NCBI RefSeq assembly: GCF_003071345.1 | Contig: NZ_QCYK01000001.1 | Location: 2,046,001-2,110,000 of the forward strand | Source of the DNA: Chitinophaga parva | GTDB lineage: Bacteria; Bacteroidota; Bacteroidia; Chitinophagales; Chitinophagaceae | Reading direction: 5' to 3' | Length of the DNA stretch: 64,000 nucleotides | In this document: positions 35,930-46,561 of the stretch, piece by piece | Layout of the letters: the number at the start of each line of letters is the position of its first letter | Numbering within the stretch: position 1 is the first letter of the stretch | Translations under genes and position numbers: made by a program | Notes under the pieces: generated by a model | Told to the model about the DNA's origin: nothing | Seen by the model: only the letters and a program-made list of their open reading frames with translations | Database searches by the model: none

Positions 35930-38044
35930 ATGCAAAGTTTCAGAACCGAACTCGAAAACCCGGTTGTAGAACGCGACATCATCGAGTTGGAGAAAAAAAT
36001 ACGCTTATACCGCGAAGGCAAGATCGCTGACGAGAAGTTCCGCAGCCTCCGCCTGGCACGCGGCGTATATGGCCAGCGCCAGCAGGGCGTGCAGATGGTA
36101 CGCATTAAACTGCCTTATGGTAAAATGACCCTGGCGCAGTGGAAACGCATTGCCAACGTATCGGACGAATTTTCTACCGGCAACCTCCACCTGACCACCC
36201 GCCAGGACGTACAGATCCACTTTGTAAGCCTGGACCGTACCCCGGAACTGTGGTCTAAACTGGACCAGGACGATATCACCATCCGTGAGGCCTGTGGCAA
36301 CACGGTACGCAATATCACCGCCTCTGATAAGGCCGGGATTGACCCGGAAGAGCCGTTTGACGTAACTCCTTACGCTGACGCGGCATTCCGCTACTTCCTG
36401 CGCAACCCTGTGTGCCAGGACATGGGCCGTAAATTCAAGATCGCTTTTTCTTCTTCTGATGCGGATACCGCCTGGACGTTCATGCACGACCTGGGCGTGA
36501 TCCCCAAGATCCAGGACGTGAATGGCGTGCCTACCCGTGGCTTTAAAGTAATGGTGGGCGGTGGCCTGGGCGCACAGCCCTACCTGGCCAAGGTAGCTTT
36601 TGAATTCCTGGAAGCTGACCTGCTCATCCCTTACATCGAGAACGTACTGCGTGTGTTTGACCGCTATGGTGAACGCTCCAGCCGCCATAAAGCCCGTATG
36701 AAATTCCTCATCCAGAAGATCGGGATGGAAGAATTTGTACGCCTGGTACATGAAGAGCACCTGGCCCTGAAATCCAAGCGCTACCCGGTAGACACGGCCG
36801 CCTGGCCGGAAACGGAAGCCCCCAAAGGCATGCCCGGCGCTGCTTACAGCATCAAGGACCCGGTGAAGTACGAAGCCTGGAAACGCAGCAACGTATTCCA
36901 GCAGAAGCAGGCCGCCTACCTGGCTGCTTACGTAAAAGTGCCCCTGGGCAACATCTCCTCTGATGAATCCCGTCTCCTGATCGGTAAGCTGCATGGCGTG
37001 ATCGCGGACGATGTGCGCGTAACTGCCAACCAGGGCCTGCTGCTGAAATATATCCTCCCGGCTAACTTACCTTACGTGTACAGCGTGCTGGAAGAAGTAG
37101 GCTATGCCACCCCTGGTTTTGACAGCGTGTCTGACATTACCGCCTGCCCGGGTACGGATACCTGTAACCTGGCTATTTCCAGCAGCACCGGCATTGCCGC
37201 GGCCCTGGAACAGGTGATCGAAGAAGAATACCCGGAACTGGTGTTCAACAAAGACATTAAGATCAAGATCTCCGGGTGCATGAACAGCTGCGGCCAGCAT
37301 GGCATTGCCAGCATTGGCTTCCATGGCTCTTCCCTGAAAAGCAGCGGTAAAGTGCTGCCGGCCCTCCAGGTGCTCCTGGGCGGCGGTATCCTGGGCAACG
37401 GTGAAGGCCGTGTAGCCGACAAGGTGATCAAAGTGCCCAGCAAACGTGGGCCTGATGTACTGCGCGCCCTGCTGGATGATTATAGCAACAACGCCGCTGC
37501 CGATGAGAAATTCAACGATTACTACGACCGCAGAACAGAAAAATATTTCTACGAACTGCTGAAACCCCTGGCAGACCTGCAGGCCCTGACAGACGAGGAC
37601 TTTGTAGACTGGGGCCAGGCAGAAAACTATGCCACCGCCATTGGCGTGGGCGAGTGCGCTGGCGTGGTGATAGACCTGGTGGCCACCCTGCTGTATGAAG
37701 TGGAAGAAAAGCTGGAACTGGGTATGGAAGCCATTGGCAATAAACAATATGCTGACGGCATTTACCACGCTTACGCTGTGTTTGTACAATCTGCCAAAGC
37801 CCTTCTCCTGGGCGAAGGCGTAGCCTGCAACACGCAGATCGGCATCATTAACGATTTTGAAAAACACCTGGTAGCTACCGGCCGTTTTGACGCTGCCGAA
37901 TTTAAAGACCAGGTATTGCAGATCAATACGCACGAGCCCTCCGAGGCTTTTGCCAAACAATATTATCAACAGGCCCAGGCGTTTTATAAACAGGCCCAGG
38001 CCTTCCGCGAAGCGAATGCGGGAGCGCCGGCAGTCCTGAAATAA
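35930..38044 (+). CDS. Assimilatory sulfite/nitrite reductase (siroheme, 4Fe-4S) with C-terminal HEPN-like region
   Basis: A 704-residue protein. Residues 1-540 contain the two ferredoxin-like and two siroheme-binding halves of the family (LRLARGVYGQRQQGVQMVRI, NLHLTTRQDVQIHFV). The siroheme/4Fe-4S cysteines are Cys406 and Cys412 in CPGTDTC and Cys450 and Cys454 in CMNSC, with family spacing. The last 150 or so residues are not part of ordinary reductases: helical, with ADGIYHAYAVFVQSAKALLL, resembling HEPN domains. Electrons probably come from ferredoxin, since no flavoprotein subunit is adjacent. The following cobA and precorrin-2 dehydrogenase genes make siroheme, supporting an assimilatory role; sulfite versus nitrite cannot be decided. 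Confidence 0.88.
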   Translation: MQSFRTELENPVVERDIIELEKKIRLYREGKIADEKFRSLRLARGVYGQRQQGVQMVRIKLPYGKMTLAQWKRIANVSDEFSTGNLHLTTRQDVQIHFVSLDRTPELWSKLDQDDITIREACGNTVRNITASDKAGIDPEEPFDVTPYADAAFRYFLRNPVCQDMGRKFKIAFSSSDADTAWTFMHDLGVIPKIQDVNGVPTRGFKVMVGGGLGAQPYLAKVAFEFLEADLLIPYIENVLRVFDRYGERSSRHKARMKFLIQKIGMEEFVRLVHEEHLALKSKRYPVDTAAWPETEAPKGMPGAAYSIKDPVKYEAWKRSNVFQQKQAAYLAAYVKVPLGNISSDESRLLIGKLHGVIADDVRVTANQGLLLKYILPANLPYVYSVLEEVGYATPGFDSVSDITACPGTDTCNLAISSSTGIAAALEQVIEEEYPELVFNKDIKIKISGCMNSCGQHGIASIGFHGSSLKSSGKVLPALQVLLGGGILGNGEGRVADKVIKVPSKRGPDVLRALLDDYSNNAAADEKFNDYYDRRTEKYFYELLKPLADLQALTDEDFVDWGQAENYATAIGVGECAGVVIDLVATLLYEVEEKLELGMEAIGNKQYADGIYHAYAVFVQSAKALLLGEGVACNTQIGIINDFEKHLVATGRFDAAEFKDQVLQINTHEPSEAFAKQYYQQAQAFYKQAQAFREANAGAPAVLK

Positions 38045-38064
38045 AAGCCATTATGGACCGCGGA

Positions 38065-38171
38065 AATTTCCAAAGAACAATTTCCAATTTCAATAAAAAA
38101 TGGCTTAGGCCTGGAAATTGAAATCTGAAAGTTTGGAATTGCGTGATGTTGGAAATTGTTTTTTGGAAATT
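38065..38171. repeat. GGAAATT-word inverted repeat upstream of cobA
   Basis: Arms 38065-38085 and 38151-38171 pair over all 21 positions with one G-T. The interior holds further copies of the words TTTCCAATTTC and GGAAATTG. A T7 run follows the 3' arm, so it may terminate or attenuate transcription between the reductase and cobA, 32 bases before the start. Confidence 0.8.
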
Positions 38172-38203
38172 CTTTTTTTAACTGACATTTTAAAGCCGGA
38201 CGT

Positions 38204-38968
38204 ATGCAGAACATTCAACCTAAACTCACCCTGGTAGGAGCCGGTCCCGGTGACCCGGAGCTCATTACTGTAAAGGGATTCAAAGCCATCCAGCAGGCCC
38301 GCGTGATCTTATACGATGCGCTGTCTAACAACGAATTGCTGGAGCATGCACCGGCCAACTGTCTGAAACGTTTTGTGGGCAAGCGTGCAGGGATGTACGT
38401 GTATACACAGGACGAGATCAACCGGATGATCGTGAAGTACGCACTCACTTACGGCAGCGTGGTTCGCCTCAAGGGTGGCGATGCGTTCGTGTTTGGGCGC
38501 GGACAGGAAGAACTGGCATTTGCCCAGCAGTTTGACATTGCCGTGGAAGTGATCCCTGGTATCACCTCTGCTATTGCCGTACCCGGCATCAATAAAATAC
38601 CGGTAACCGCCCGTAATGTAAGTGAAGGCTTCTGGGTGATCACCGGTACTACCCAGCGCGGGGAAATGTCGCGCGACCTGGACCATGCCATCCGTTCTAA
38701 TACCACGGTGGTGGTGCTGATGGGCATGAGCAAGCTGGAAGAGATTGCGGCTGCTTACCAGGCCCAGGGCAAAGGTGATACACCGGCGGCCATCATCCAG
38801 GACGGCTCCCTGCCCCACCAGAAAATAGGCGTGGGTAATGTCTCCGACCTCAGGGATATTGCCCTGAAACAGGACCTGCGCAACCCTGCCATCATCGTGG
38901 TCGGGGAGGTGGTACGATTTCACGAGGCTTTTCAACAGGTGGTAAAAGAGATCAAAATGGCGGTATAA
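38204..38968 (+). CDS. cobA: Uroporphyrinogen-III C-methyltransferase
   Basis: A 254-residue SAM-dependent enzyme that methylates uroporphyrinogen III twice to precorrin-2, the entry to siroheme. Family motifs are LTLVGAGPGDPELITVKG at the N-terminus, RLKGGDAFVFGRGQEEL, VIPGITSAIAVPG and AIIQDGSLPHQK. It is the stand-alone form, not a CysG fusion. It lies between the reductase that needs siroheme and the precorrin-2 dehydrogenase that acts next. Confidence 0.95.
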   Translation: MQNIQPKLTLVGAGPGDPELITVKGFKAIQQARVILYDALSNNELLEHAPANCLKRFVGKRAGMYVYTQDEINRMIVKYALTYGSVVRLKGGDAFVFGRGQEELAFAQQFDIAVEVIPGITSAIAVPGINKIPVTARNVSEGFWVITGTTQRGEMSRDLDHAIRSNTTVVVLMGMSKLEEIAAAYQAQGKGDTPAAIIQDGSLPHQKIGVGNVSDLRDIALKQDLRNPAIIVVGEVVRFHEAFQQVVKEIKMAV

Positions 38969-39088
38969 ATCGGCTATTTCCCTTTAATGCTGGCAGATCT
39001 TACAGGAATAACCGGTAAAACTTGTATATGACCCTTTAAATTAATACATTAGTGTAGCAGCGTTGCAACAAACTCTAAATACCTTGTG

Positions 39089-39682
39089 ATGAGTGATAAT
39101 CATTTGTTTCCCGTTTTTTTCAAAGTAGACCGCCTCAACGTGCTCGTGGTAGGCGGGGGCCATGTGGGGCACGAAAAGGTAAGCGCTTTGTTGAGTAATT
39201 GTCCTACCGCCAGTCTTACCATCGTGGCCACTGAATTCCGCCCGGAGCTCACGGCCCTTGTAAAGGACTACCCCCACGTGGAAATGGTGCAAAAGCCCTT
39301 TTCCTGCGGGGATCTTTTTGGTAAAGACCTGGTGATAGCCGCTACCAATGATCATGATCTGAATGTGACCATCTGGGAAAAGGCCCGCTCCTGCAAGGTG
39401 CTCATCAATGTGGCGGACACGCCCGACCTCTGCGACTTTTACCTGGGTTCCGTCGTCCAGAAAGGCAACCTCAAAATCGCTATTTCCACAAACGGTAAAT
39501 CGCCCACCATTGCCAAGCGCCTGAAACAGGTACTGCAGGAATGCCTGCCGGATTCACTGGATGCCGTGCTGGAAAAACTGCACCTGATCCGCAACCGCCT
39601 TTCCGGCGATTTTGCCGCCAAAGTGGCCAAGCTGAACGCCCTGACGGATGTGCTGGTAGAAGAAGAAACGCACAAACACTGA
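39089..39682 (+). CDS. Precorrin-2 dehydrogenase / sirohydrochlorin ferrochelatase (Met8/CysG-N type)
   Basis: A 197-residue NAD-dependent enzyme that oxidises precorrin-2 and may insert iron to give siroheme. The Rossmann motif is VLVVGGGHVGHEKV, followed by VIAATNDHDLN, LINVADTPDLCDFYLGS and IAISTNGKSPTIAKRLK, all family-typical. The ATG at 39089 is preferred to a GTG one codon earlier. Completes a reductase, methyltransferase, dehydrogenase set on one strand, 120 bases after cobA. Confidence 0.93.
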   Translation: MSDNHLFPVFFKVDRLNVLVVGGGHVGHEKVSALLSNCPTASLTIVATEFRPELTALVKDYPHVEMVQKPFSCGDLFGKDLVIAATNDHDLNVTIWEKARSCKVLINVADTPDLCDFYLGSVVQKGNLKIAISTNGKSPTIAKRLKQVLQECLPDSLDAVLEKLHLIRNRLSGDFAAKVAKLNALTDVLVEEETHKH

Positions 39683-39730
39683 TCTCTCCGGTTTTTGCAT
39701 TTACACCAACCTTTCAACCAATAACTTTTT

Positions 39731-39770
39731 AAAAATGCCCGTCCCGGTTTCCCCGCGGCGGGCATTTTTT
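39731..39770 (+). terminator. Intrinsic terminator of the siroheme operon
   Basis: Eleven-base-pair stem (39731-39741 with 39759-39769) around a GC-rich loop, with A and T runs, so possibly bidirectional. Confidence 0.8.
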
Positions 39771-39869
39771 ATTGGGGACGGCCCGCCTGAAATAAATAGG
39801 GCATGGGCCTGGTAATGCCAATACCAGTGTAGAGAAAAGGTTTTAATTTTATAGTTTAATTCACGGACC

Positions 39870-40529
39870 ATGACGAACGCCGAACAACAGATCATTGATA
39901 ACACGGTAGCCTACGTGAAGCAGGAACTGGCGCAGGCAGAGGGTGGGCACGACTGGTGGCACATTTACCGGGTATGGAAACAGGCCCTGCACATTGCCGG
40001 GGCAGAGAAAGCAGATGCCTTCGTGGTATCGCTGGCAGCCCTGCTGCACGATATTGCCGATGCCAAATTTCACAATAACGATGACACCATTGGTCCCGCA
40101 AAGGCCCGTGATTTCCTGCTGGCACAAAACGTATCCGAGGAAGTGATCTACCACGTGGTGGCCATCATAGAAAATGTGTCTTTCAAGGGCGGCAAGGCCG
40201 CACGCAAATTCAACTCCAAAGAACTGGACGTGGTACAGGATGCAGACCGCCTGGATGCCATCGGGGCCATTGGTATAGCACGGGCCTTCAATTACGGCGG
40301 CTTCAAGGGGCGCGCCCTCTACGACCCGGCCATCCAGCCAGACCTGGACATGGATACTGCCCAATACCGCAGCAGCACGGCGCCTACCATCAATCATTTT
40401 TATGAAAAGCTGCTGCTCCTCAAAGATCGCATGAACACGGCCGCCGGCAAGGTGCTGGCCAATGCCCGCCACCAGTTCATGGAGCAGTACCTGGAGCGGT
40501 TTTATAAAGAGTGGGAGGGGGAGGAGTAA
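39870..40529 (+). CDS. HD-domain phosphohydrolase
   Basis: A 219-residue cytoplasmic hydrolase. The metal motif runs GGHDWWHIYRVWKQALHIA, then ALLHDIADAKFHN (HD pair) and the last Asp in VVQDADRLDAIGAIGIARAF. The form matches the YedJ/YpgQ-type HD proteins, which act on nucleotides or small phosphates. Substrate unknown. It begins after the siroheme terminator, so it has a separate promoter. Its stop codon is five bases before the GTACA inverted repeat. Confidence 0.88.
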   Translation: MTNAEQQIIDNTVAYVKQELAQAEGGHDWWHIYRVWKQALHIAGAEKADAFVVSLAALLHDIADAKFHNNDDTIGPAKARDFLLAQNVSEEVIYHVVAIIENVSFKGGKAARKFNSKELDVVQDADRLDAIGAIGIARAFNYGGFKGRALYDPAIQPDLDMDTAQYRSSTAPTINHFYEKLLLLKDRMNTAAGKVLANARHQFMEQYLERFYKEWEGEE

Positions 40530-40533
40530 ATCC

Positions 40534-40626
40534 GTACGGCGTACAATGTACAGCGTACAACGTATGCCTGCTGCGAATATATTTGTAAAAACAAGTACGT
40601 TGTACGTAGTACATTGTACATTGTAC
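40534..40626. repeat. GTACA-word inverted repeat between HD and small acidic protein genes
   Basis: Arms 40534-40564 and 40596-40626, each 31 bases, pair at 26 Watson-Crick plus three G-T positions. Both are iterations of GTACA/GTACG words. The 3' arm ends 13 bases before the next ATG and five bases follow the previous stop. Confidence 0.85.
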
Positions 40627-40639
40627 AATTTTTCAAACC

Positions 40640-40990
40640 ATGGCAGATAAAATTTTGAGTGACGCAGACCTGGAAGCATTACGCCAGCTACAGGAGAAGA
40701 GTAAAGCGGCTTACCGGGAGCTGCAACGTTTCCGGATAGAAGTATATCCCTATATGAGCTTTGAAGAGCGCGTGGAATTCTGGGCAGGGGAGATGGAACG
40801 CAGCCTGCACTGGGGCGAGGAGGAAGAAGAAGAGGCGGGGGAAGATGCACCCCTGGATACCAGCTTCTTTGACCAAAGCTGGTATGATGAATGCATCGGG
40901 TTTGATAAGGAATTTGACAAGATACTTGTGAGAGTGGCTCCCCTGCTGGGTTTAGACCTGGAGGCGCTGCCCATCAGACGAAAACGATAG
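40640..40990 (+). CDS. Small acidic protein, unrecognised
   Basis: A 116-residue cytoplasmic protein with no signal peptide or membrane segment. The N-terminal 40 residues look helical (ALRQLQEKSKAAYRELQRF), followed by a run of Glu (WGEEEEEEAGEDAP) and a C-terminal FDKEFDKILVRVAPLLGLDL. I recognise no family. The ATG sits directly after the inverted repeat, and a good terminator follows, so the gene has clear transcriptional boundaries and is probably real. Confidence 0.7.
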   Translation: MADKILSDADLEALRQLQEKSKAAYRELQRFRIEVYPYMSFEERVEFWAGEMERSLHWGEEEEEEAGEDAPLDTSFFDQSWYDECIGFDKEFDKILVRVAPLLGLDLEALPIRRKR

Positions 40991-41010
40991 ATCGTATTTT
41001 ATAAACAGAA

Positions 41011-41047
41011 AAGCTGCATCGTGGTGAGCACGGTGCAGCTTTTTTTG
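41011..41047 (+). terminator. Intrinsic terminator of the small acidic protein gene
   Basis: Thirteen-base-pair stem (41011-41023 with 41029-41041, one wobble) followed by a T-run. Confidence 0.88.
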
Positions 41048-41088
41048 TACATGCACCCGTTGCCGGCGCACGTATATATTCAGTGAGG

Positions 41089-41613
41089 TCAGAGCTGCTC
41101 GTAAAAAAGCGCCTTCAGTTCTGTGGCATCGTGGGGCTTCATACGGCCGCTGAGCACCAGGCGAAGCTGGCGGCGGCGCATGGCGCCATCATAAAGCACT
41201 TTTTCTTCTTCCGTTTCCGGGATCACGGGCGGCACGGGGCGGGAATTACCGTTGGGGTCCAGGGCCACAAAGGTCATAAAAGCCTCGTTGCTTTTGTAGC
41301 GGTACTGCTGCACGGGGTCTTCCCCCCACACTTTCATGTGCACTTCCATGGAGGTATTGAAGGCCCGGGTCACTTTGGCTTCAATATGCACCACGTTGCC
41401 CAGTTTAATGGGGTTCTCAAAAGAGATATTATCCACAGAAGCCGTTACCGTGGGCGCTGCGCAGTGTTTCATGGCGGCCAGGGCAGAGGCAATGTCCATC
41501 CAGTACATCAGGCGGCCCCCCATCAGGTTGCCAAAAGTATTCGTATCGTTGGGCAGCACCAGCTCCGTCATCTGGATGAGGGAGTCCTGCGCCTTCTTAG
41601 GCGTGAGCGTCAT
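41089..41613 (-). CDS. Acyl-CoA thioesterase, hotdog fold
   Basis: A 174-residue hydrolase of acyl-CoA. Pattern TELVLPNDTNTFGNLMGGRLMYWMD is the classic BFIT/YciA-type hotdog motif with catalytic Asn/Asp, followed by VDNISFENPIKLGNVVHIEA and AFMTFVALDPNGN. A single hotdog domain, so it acts as an oligomer. Role could be fatty-acid or CoA recycling. Transcribed alone on the minus strand, divergent from pyrG, with a promoter at 41633-41640. Confidence 0.92.
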   Translation of the reverse strand: MTLTPKKAQDSLIQMTELVLPNDTNTFGNLMGGRLMYWMDIASALAAMKHCAAPTVTASVDNISFENPIKLGNVVHIEAKVTRAFNTSMEVHMKVWGEDPVQQYRYKSNEAFMTFVALDPNGNSRPVPPVIPETEEEKVLYDGAMRRRQLRLVLSGRMKPHDATELKALFYEQL

Positions 41614-41632
41614 ATTGATTGTTTTCCGGGCG

Positions 41633-41640
41633 CAAAATTA
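41633..41640 (-). promoter_or_regulatory. Thioesterase promoter -7 element
   Basis: Reads TAATTTTG on the minus strand, 19 bases before the start codon. Confidence 0.5.
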
Positions 41641-41945
41641 CGGAAAAGCAAGTTAGGGACGGCAGCCGGCATCATTCGTTTGTTTAAAAACCAGGGGCTG
41701 GCATTAACCAAAAGCCCTTTTTCCCGGCTCCGCATGCTGTAATCTTTAAAAATCATGCGCCGGCTTTGCATATTTTATAATAAAACCAGGTACACTTACC
41801 GGCGGTGCCGCCATAGCGGTCGCTACTTTTTTGCGTTCACTTTACGTTTTATGAAACCGCCCACCATGGCGGGTTGTAGCGGAAAGTTCGGGATACGGCG
41901 GCGGCCAGCCTGCCACCGGATTTTCATTTTTTGCACTTTTTGCTG
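41641..41945. other. Divergent intergenic region upstream of pyrG
   Basis: No convincing gene; a Cys/Arg-rich open frame from 41755 looks non-coding. A hairpin CCGCC/GGCGG around CACCAT lies near 41865. Confidence 0.4.
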
Positions 41946-41953
41946 TAGTTTTG
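41946..41953 (+). promoter_or_regulatory. pyrG promoter -7 element
   Basis: TAGTTTTG matches TAnnTTTG; the leader to the ATG would be about 105 bases, long enough to hold regulation. Confidence 0.5.
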
Positions 41954-42039
41954 CATGACCTTCGGAAGTGATACTTGACAGGTACTACAACATAATCTGC
42001 ACTTCTTTCATTCTTCTATTGGTCAGGTAGCTTTTGTGA

Positions 42040-43707
<1,668 letters not shown>

Positions 43708-43732
43708 GCGGAAAGTTATAAAAATACAAAGG

Positions 43733-43763
43733 CGGCCATCCTGCAAAGGGTGGTCGTTTTTTT
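43733..43763 (+). terminator. Intrinsic terminator of pyrG
   Basis: Nine-base-pair stem (43733-43741 with 43748-43756, two wobbles) and a T-run. Confidence 0.8.
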
Positions 43764-43804
43764 ATGGGGTAATGGGCAGGCCTGGGGCCAATGCCTGGCG
43801 CGGA

Positions 43805-44548
43805 TCAGGCTTGCCTTTCCAGCTGTTGCTGCATCCACGCGGAGCGCTCGTCGCCACCCAGGGTTTCCAGCTCCTGGTACTGCATGTAAGGGATCTCGCG
43901 GAAGCGGATCTCCAGCCCGATGCGGGTATTCTCTGCAATGAAATCCTGCACGTAGGGGAAGCGGCCCATGATAGCCACGGTTTCACCCTTCATGATGGTT
44001 TCTACCGCCTTGAGCTTACCCCGGATACCGCCGGACTTACTAAGAAAATGCAGCAGCGCCGCTTCCTGCAGGGCGCGGTAGGTCTGGTTGGTCACGGTGA
44101 TCACTACGTAACCGATGTCTACGCCTTTGTAAGTGGAGGCTTCGCGGTTCCAGCCTTTCTGGGTTTTCCACCATTCATAGTCAATCTCGTAGGAATGGGG
44201 CAGTGGCTCGTAGCAATCTTCCGTCCCCTGGAGCATATGGTCTACCACATCCGCCGGCAGGCGCAGGTGGTGGGCTTCCAGGTAATGGACCAGTCCTTCC
44301 GGCCATACGTAGCGCCCATCGGTAAATTCCATGCTGCCCAGGCGGCCGGCCCGGGGCCCATCGCAGTGGAAGCGGCAAAAGGCCTGGCCCATGTAAGTGT
44401 AGGGCATGCGGCGGCCCTGCTGGAGGTGCTGGATCACCCGCTGGCGGATGTTGGGGTCCCAGTTGGCATCGGTAAACCAGGCGGGGTCGGGGTAGTCCGT
44501 CTCGTAGACGCTCTGCCAATACCCGATCATGGTAAGGGGGTGTTTCAT
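43805..44548 (-). CDS. Unrecognised cytoplasmic protein
   Basis: A 247-residue protein from MKHPLTMIGYWQS; an upstream in-frame Met adds 12 residues of poor quality. No signal peptide or membrane segment. Trp/Tyr-rich N-terminal half (GYWQSVYETDYPDPAWFTD, PYTYMGQAFCRFHCDG), then an alpha/beta C-terminal half (LKAVETIMKGETVAIMGRF). I do not recognise the family. It is a single gene, convergent with pyrG. Confidence 0.75.
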   Translation of the reverse strand: MKHPLTMIGYWQSVYETDYPDPAWFTDANWDPNIRQRVIQHLQQGRRMPYTYMGQAFCRFHCDGPRAGRLGSMEFTDGRYVWPEGLVHYLEAHHLRLPADVVDHMLQGTEDCYEPLPHSYEIDYEWWKTQKGWNREASTYKGVDIGYVVITVTNQTYRALQEAALLHFLSKSGGIRGKLKAVETIMKGETVAIMGRFPYVQDFIAENTRIGLEIRFREIPYMQYQELETLGGDERSAWMQQQLERQA

Positions 44549-44673
44549 CTGGTAGGAGTTATATAGTATAAATTTATAATGCAATATACGGCGTTCAGCC
44601 GGGTTTCACCGAAAAATAACCTGGTGTTTGCCTAAAATCCGGGGATCCGGGGTATAAATCGTAATTAGATGCT

Positions 44674-44681
44674 TACCTTTG
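44674..44681 (+). promoter_or_regulatory. yidC promoter -7 element
   Basis: TACCTTTG matches the consensus, 24 bases upstream of the ATG. Confidence 0.55.
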
Positions 44682-44705
44682 CTGCCTAAATTTTAATTGC
44701 ATTTC

Positions 44706-46535
44706 ATGGATAGAAATTCGGTCATCGGCTTTGTGCTGATCGGTGTATTACTGGTTGCCTACATGGGCATTACCAGCCGCCAGGAAGCTGCTGCCAAACT
44801 TGAAAAGCAGCGCAAAGATTCGATTGCGCTGGCCAACATGCCCAAAGCCGCCACCCCGCTGAAGGATAGCGCGCACGGCACTAGCATTACCCTGGATTCT
44901 GCGGCCCTGGCCGGCCAGTTCGGCTCCTTTGCCGCCGCGGCTGCCGGTACCGAGCAGACCACCGTCCTGGAAAACGAAGTGGTGAAGATCACTTTTACCA
45001 ACAAAGGGGGCGATGCCCAGACTGTGCAACTGAAAAACTTTAAAACGTATGATGGTGGCCCCCTCATGCTGCAGGATGGTTCTACAAACCGCATTGCCCT
45101 GCAGCTCCCGGTAGCCGGCAAGACCCTCAATACTTCCGACCTGTATTTTACCCCCACCCTCAGCGAGGCAAACGGCGTAAAAACCCTTATTTACCACCTG
45201 CCCACCTCCAATCCCGGGCAGTACCTGGAGTATATCTACACCCTGCAGCCCAACAGCTACCTGGTGGATTATACCGTACGCGCCGTAGGACTGGAAAACC
45301 TGCTGGCCCCGGGTACCAACACCCTTACCCTCCAGTGGAATGCCCAGGCTAACAAGCAGGAGCAGGACATGCAGAACGAGCGGGCCAACAACCAGGTGCA
45401 CTACGAAACAGAAGGTGGTAAGCACGATTATTTTACCCTGAGCCGCACCAGCCATGAGCAGCTGGACAAGCCGCTGAAATGGGTGAGCTTCAAGCAGCAG
45501 TTCTTCAACGTGTCCCTGATCGCGAAAGACAAGAACAACTTTGCCGGCGGTGACTTTAACCCGCAGGTACAGGAAAGCGGCAACATTGTGGGGATCTCCT
45601 ATGCTACCCTGGCGCTGCCTTACAACCATACCCACGATTTCCGGTTCCCGATGGAGATCTATTATGGGCCTAACCACTACAAAACCCTCAAATCCTTTGA
45701 TATAGGGCTGGAAAACATCATTCCCCTGGGCTCCGGTATCTTCTTCTGGGTGAAATACGTGAACAAGTGGATCATCATCCCCGTGTTTAACTTCCTCAGC
45801 GGATCTATCCACAACTACGGGGTGATCATTATCCTGCTTACCGTGTTTATCCGCCTGCTCATTTCCCCCTTCACTTACCAGAGCTATGTAAGCCAGGCCA
45901 AGATGAAGGTGCTGAAACCCGAGCTGGATGAGTTGCGTGCCCGTTTTGGCGATGACCAGCAAGCCTTTGGTGTGGAACAGATGAAGCTCTTCAAAAGTGC
46001 CGGCGTAAGCCCCCTGGGTGGTTGCTTACCCGCCTTGCTGCAGCTGCCCATCCTGGTGGCCATGTACAGCTTCTTCCCATCGTCTATTGAGCTGCGCCAG
46101 CAAAGCTTCCTGTGGGCCAAGGACCTGAGCACTTACGACTCTATCCTGAACTTCAGCTTCAACATTCCTTTCTACGGCAACCACGTGAGCCTCTTTACCC
46201 TGCTCATGACCGCCACCAGCCTTATACTGGCCTTCTACAACCGTGGTATGGCCGACCAGAGCAACCCGGTAATGAAGTACATGCCCTTCGTATTCCCGAT
46301 CATGCTGCTGGGTATCTTTAACAAGCTGGCCGCGGCGCTGACCTTCTACTATTTCCTGTCAAACACCATCAGCATCATCCTGCAATGGGTGCTGCAAAAC
46401 CTGGTGATCGATCATGCTAAGATCCACGCGCAGATCCAGGAAAATAAAAAGAAGCCTGCCTCCAAATCCAAGTGGGCAGAGCGTTTGGAAGAAATGCAAA
46501 AGAAACAGCAAGACATGCAGAAAGGAAGGAAATAA
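44706..46535 (+). CDS. yidC: Membrane protein insertase YidC
   Basis: A 609-residue inner-membrane insertase. The start MDRNSVIGFVLIGVLLVAYM gives the first membrane helix; a TTG three codons upstream is an alternative. A large periplasmic beta domain spans about 55-345. The conserved five-helix core follows, with IRLLISPFTYQSYVSQAKM, GGCLPALLQLPILVAMYSFF and the Arg-containing groove helix. Lys-rich C-terminal tail that can meet the ribosome. It inserts membrane proteins with or without Sec. A single gene with a very long perfect hairpin terminator. Confidence 0.96.
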   Translation: MDRNSVIGFVLIGVLLVAYMGITSRQEAAAKLEKQRKDSIALANMPKAATPLKDSAHGTSITLDSAALAGQFGSFAAAAAGTEQTTVLENEVVKITFTNKGGDAQTVQLKNFKTYDGGPLMLQDGSTNRIALQLPVAGKTLNTSDLYFTPTLSEANGVKTLIYHLPTSNPGQYLEYIYTLQPNSYLVDYTVRAVGLENLLAPGTNTLTLQWNAQANKQEQDMQNERANNQVHYETEGGKHDYFTLSRTSHEQLDKPLKWVSFKQQFFNVSLIAKDKNNFAGGDFNPQVQESGNIVGISYATLALPYNHTHDFRFPMEIYYGPNHYKTLKSFDIGLENIIPLGSGIFFWVKYVNKWIIIPVFNFLSGSIHNYGVIIILLTVFIRLLISPFTYQSYVSQAKMKVLKPELDELRARFGDDQQAFGVEQMKLFKSAGVSPLGGCLPALLQLPILVAMYSFFPSSIELRQQSFLWAKDLSTYDSILNFSFNIPFYGNHVSLFTLLMTATSLILAFYNRGMADQSNPVMKYMPFVFPIMLLGIFNKLAAALTFYYFLSNTISIILQWVLQNLVIDHAKIHAQIQENKKKPASKSKWAERLEEMQKKQQDMQKGRK

Positions 46536-46561
46536 GCCCTCCACTGCACAACACAAATAGT

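Noticed and set aside
41755..41958. Cys/Arg-rich open frame ahead of pyrG
   Set aside because: Composition is unlike the neighbouring genes and it ends inside the pyrG promoter element.
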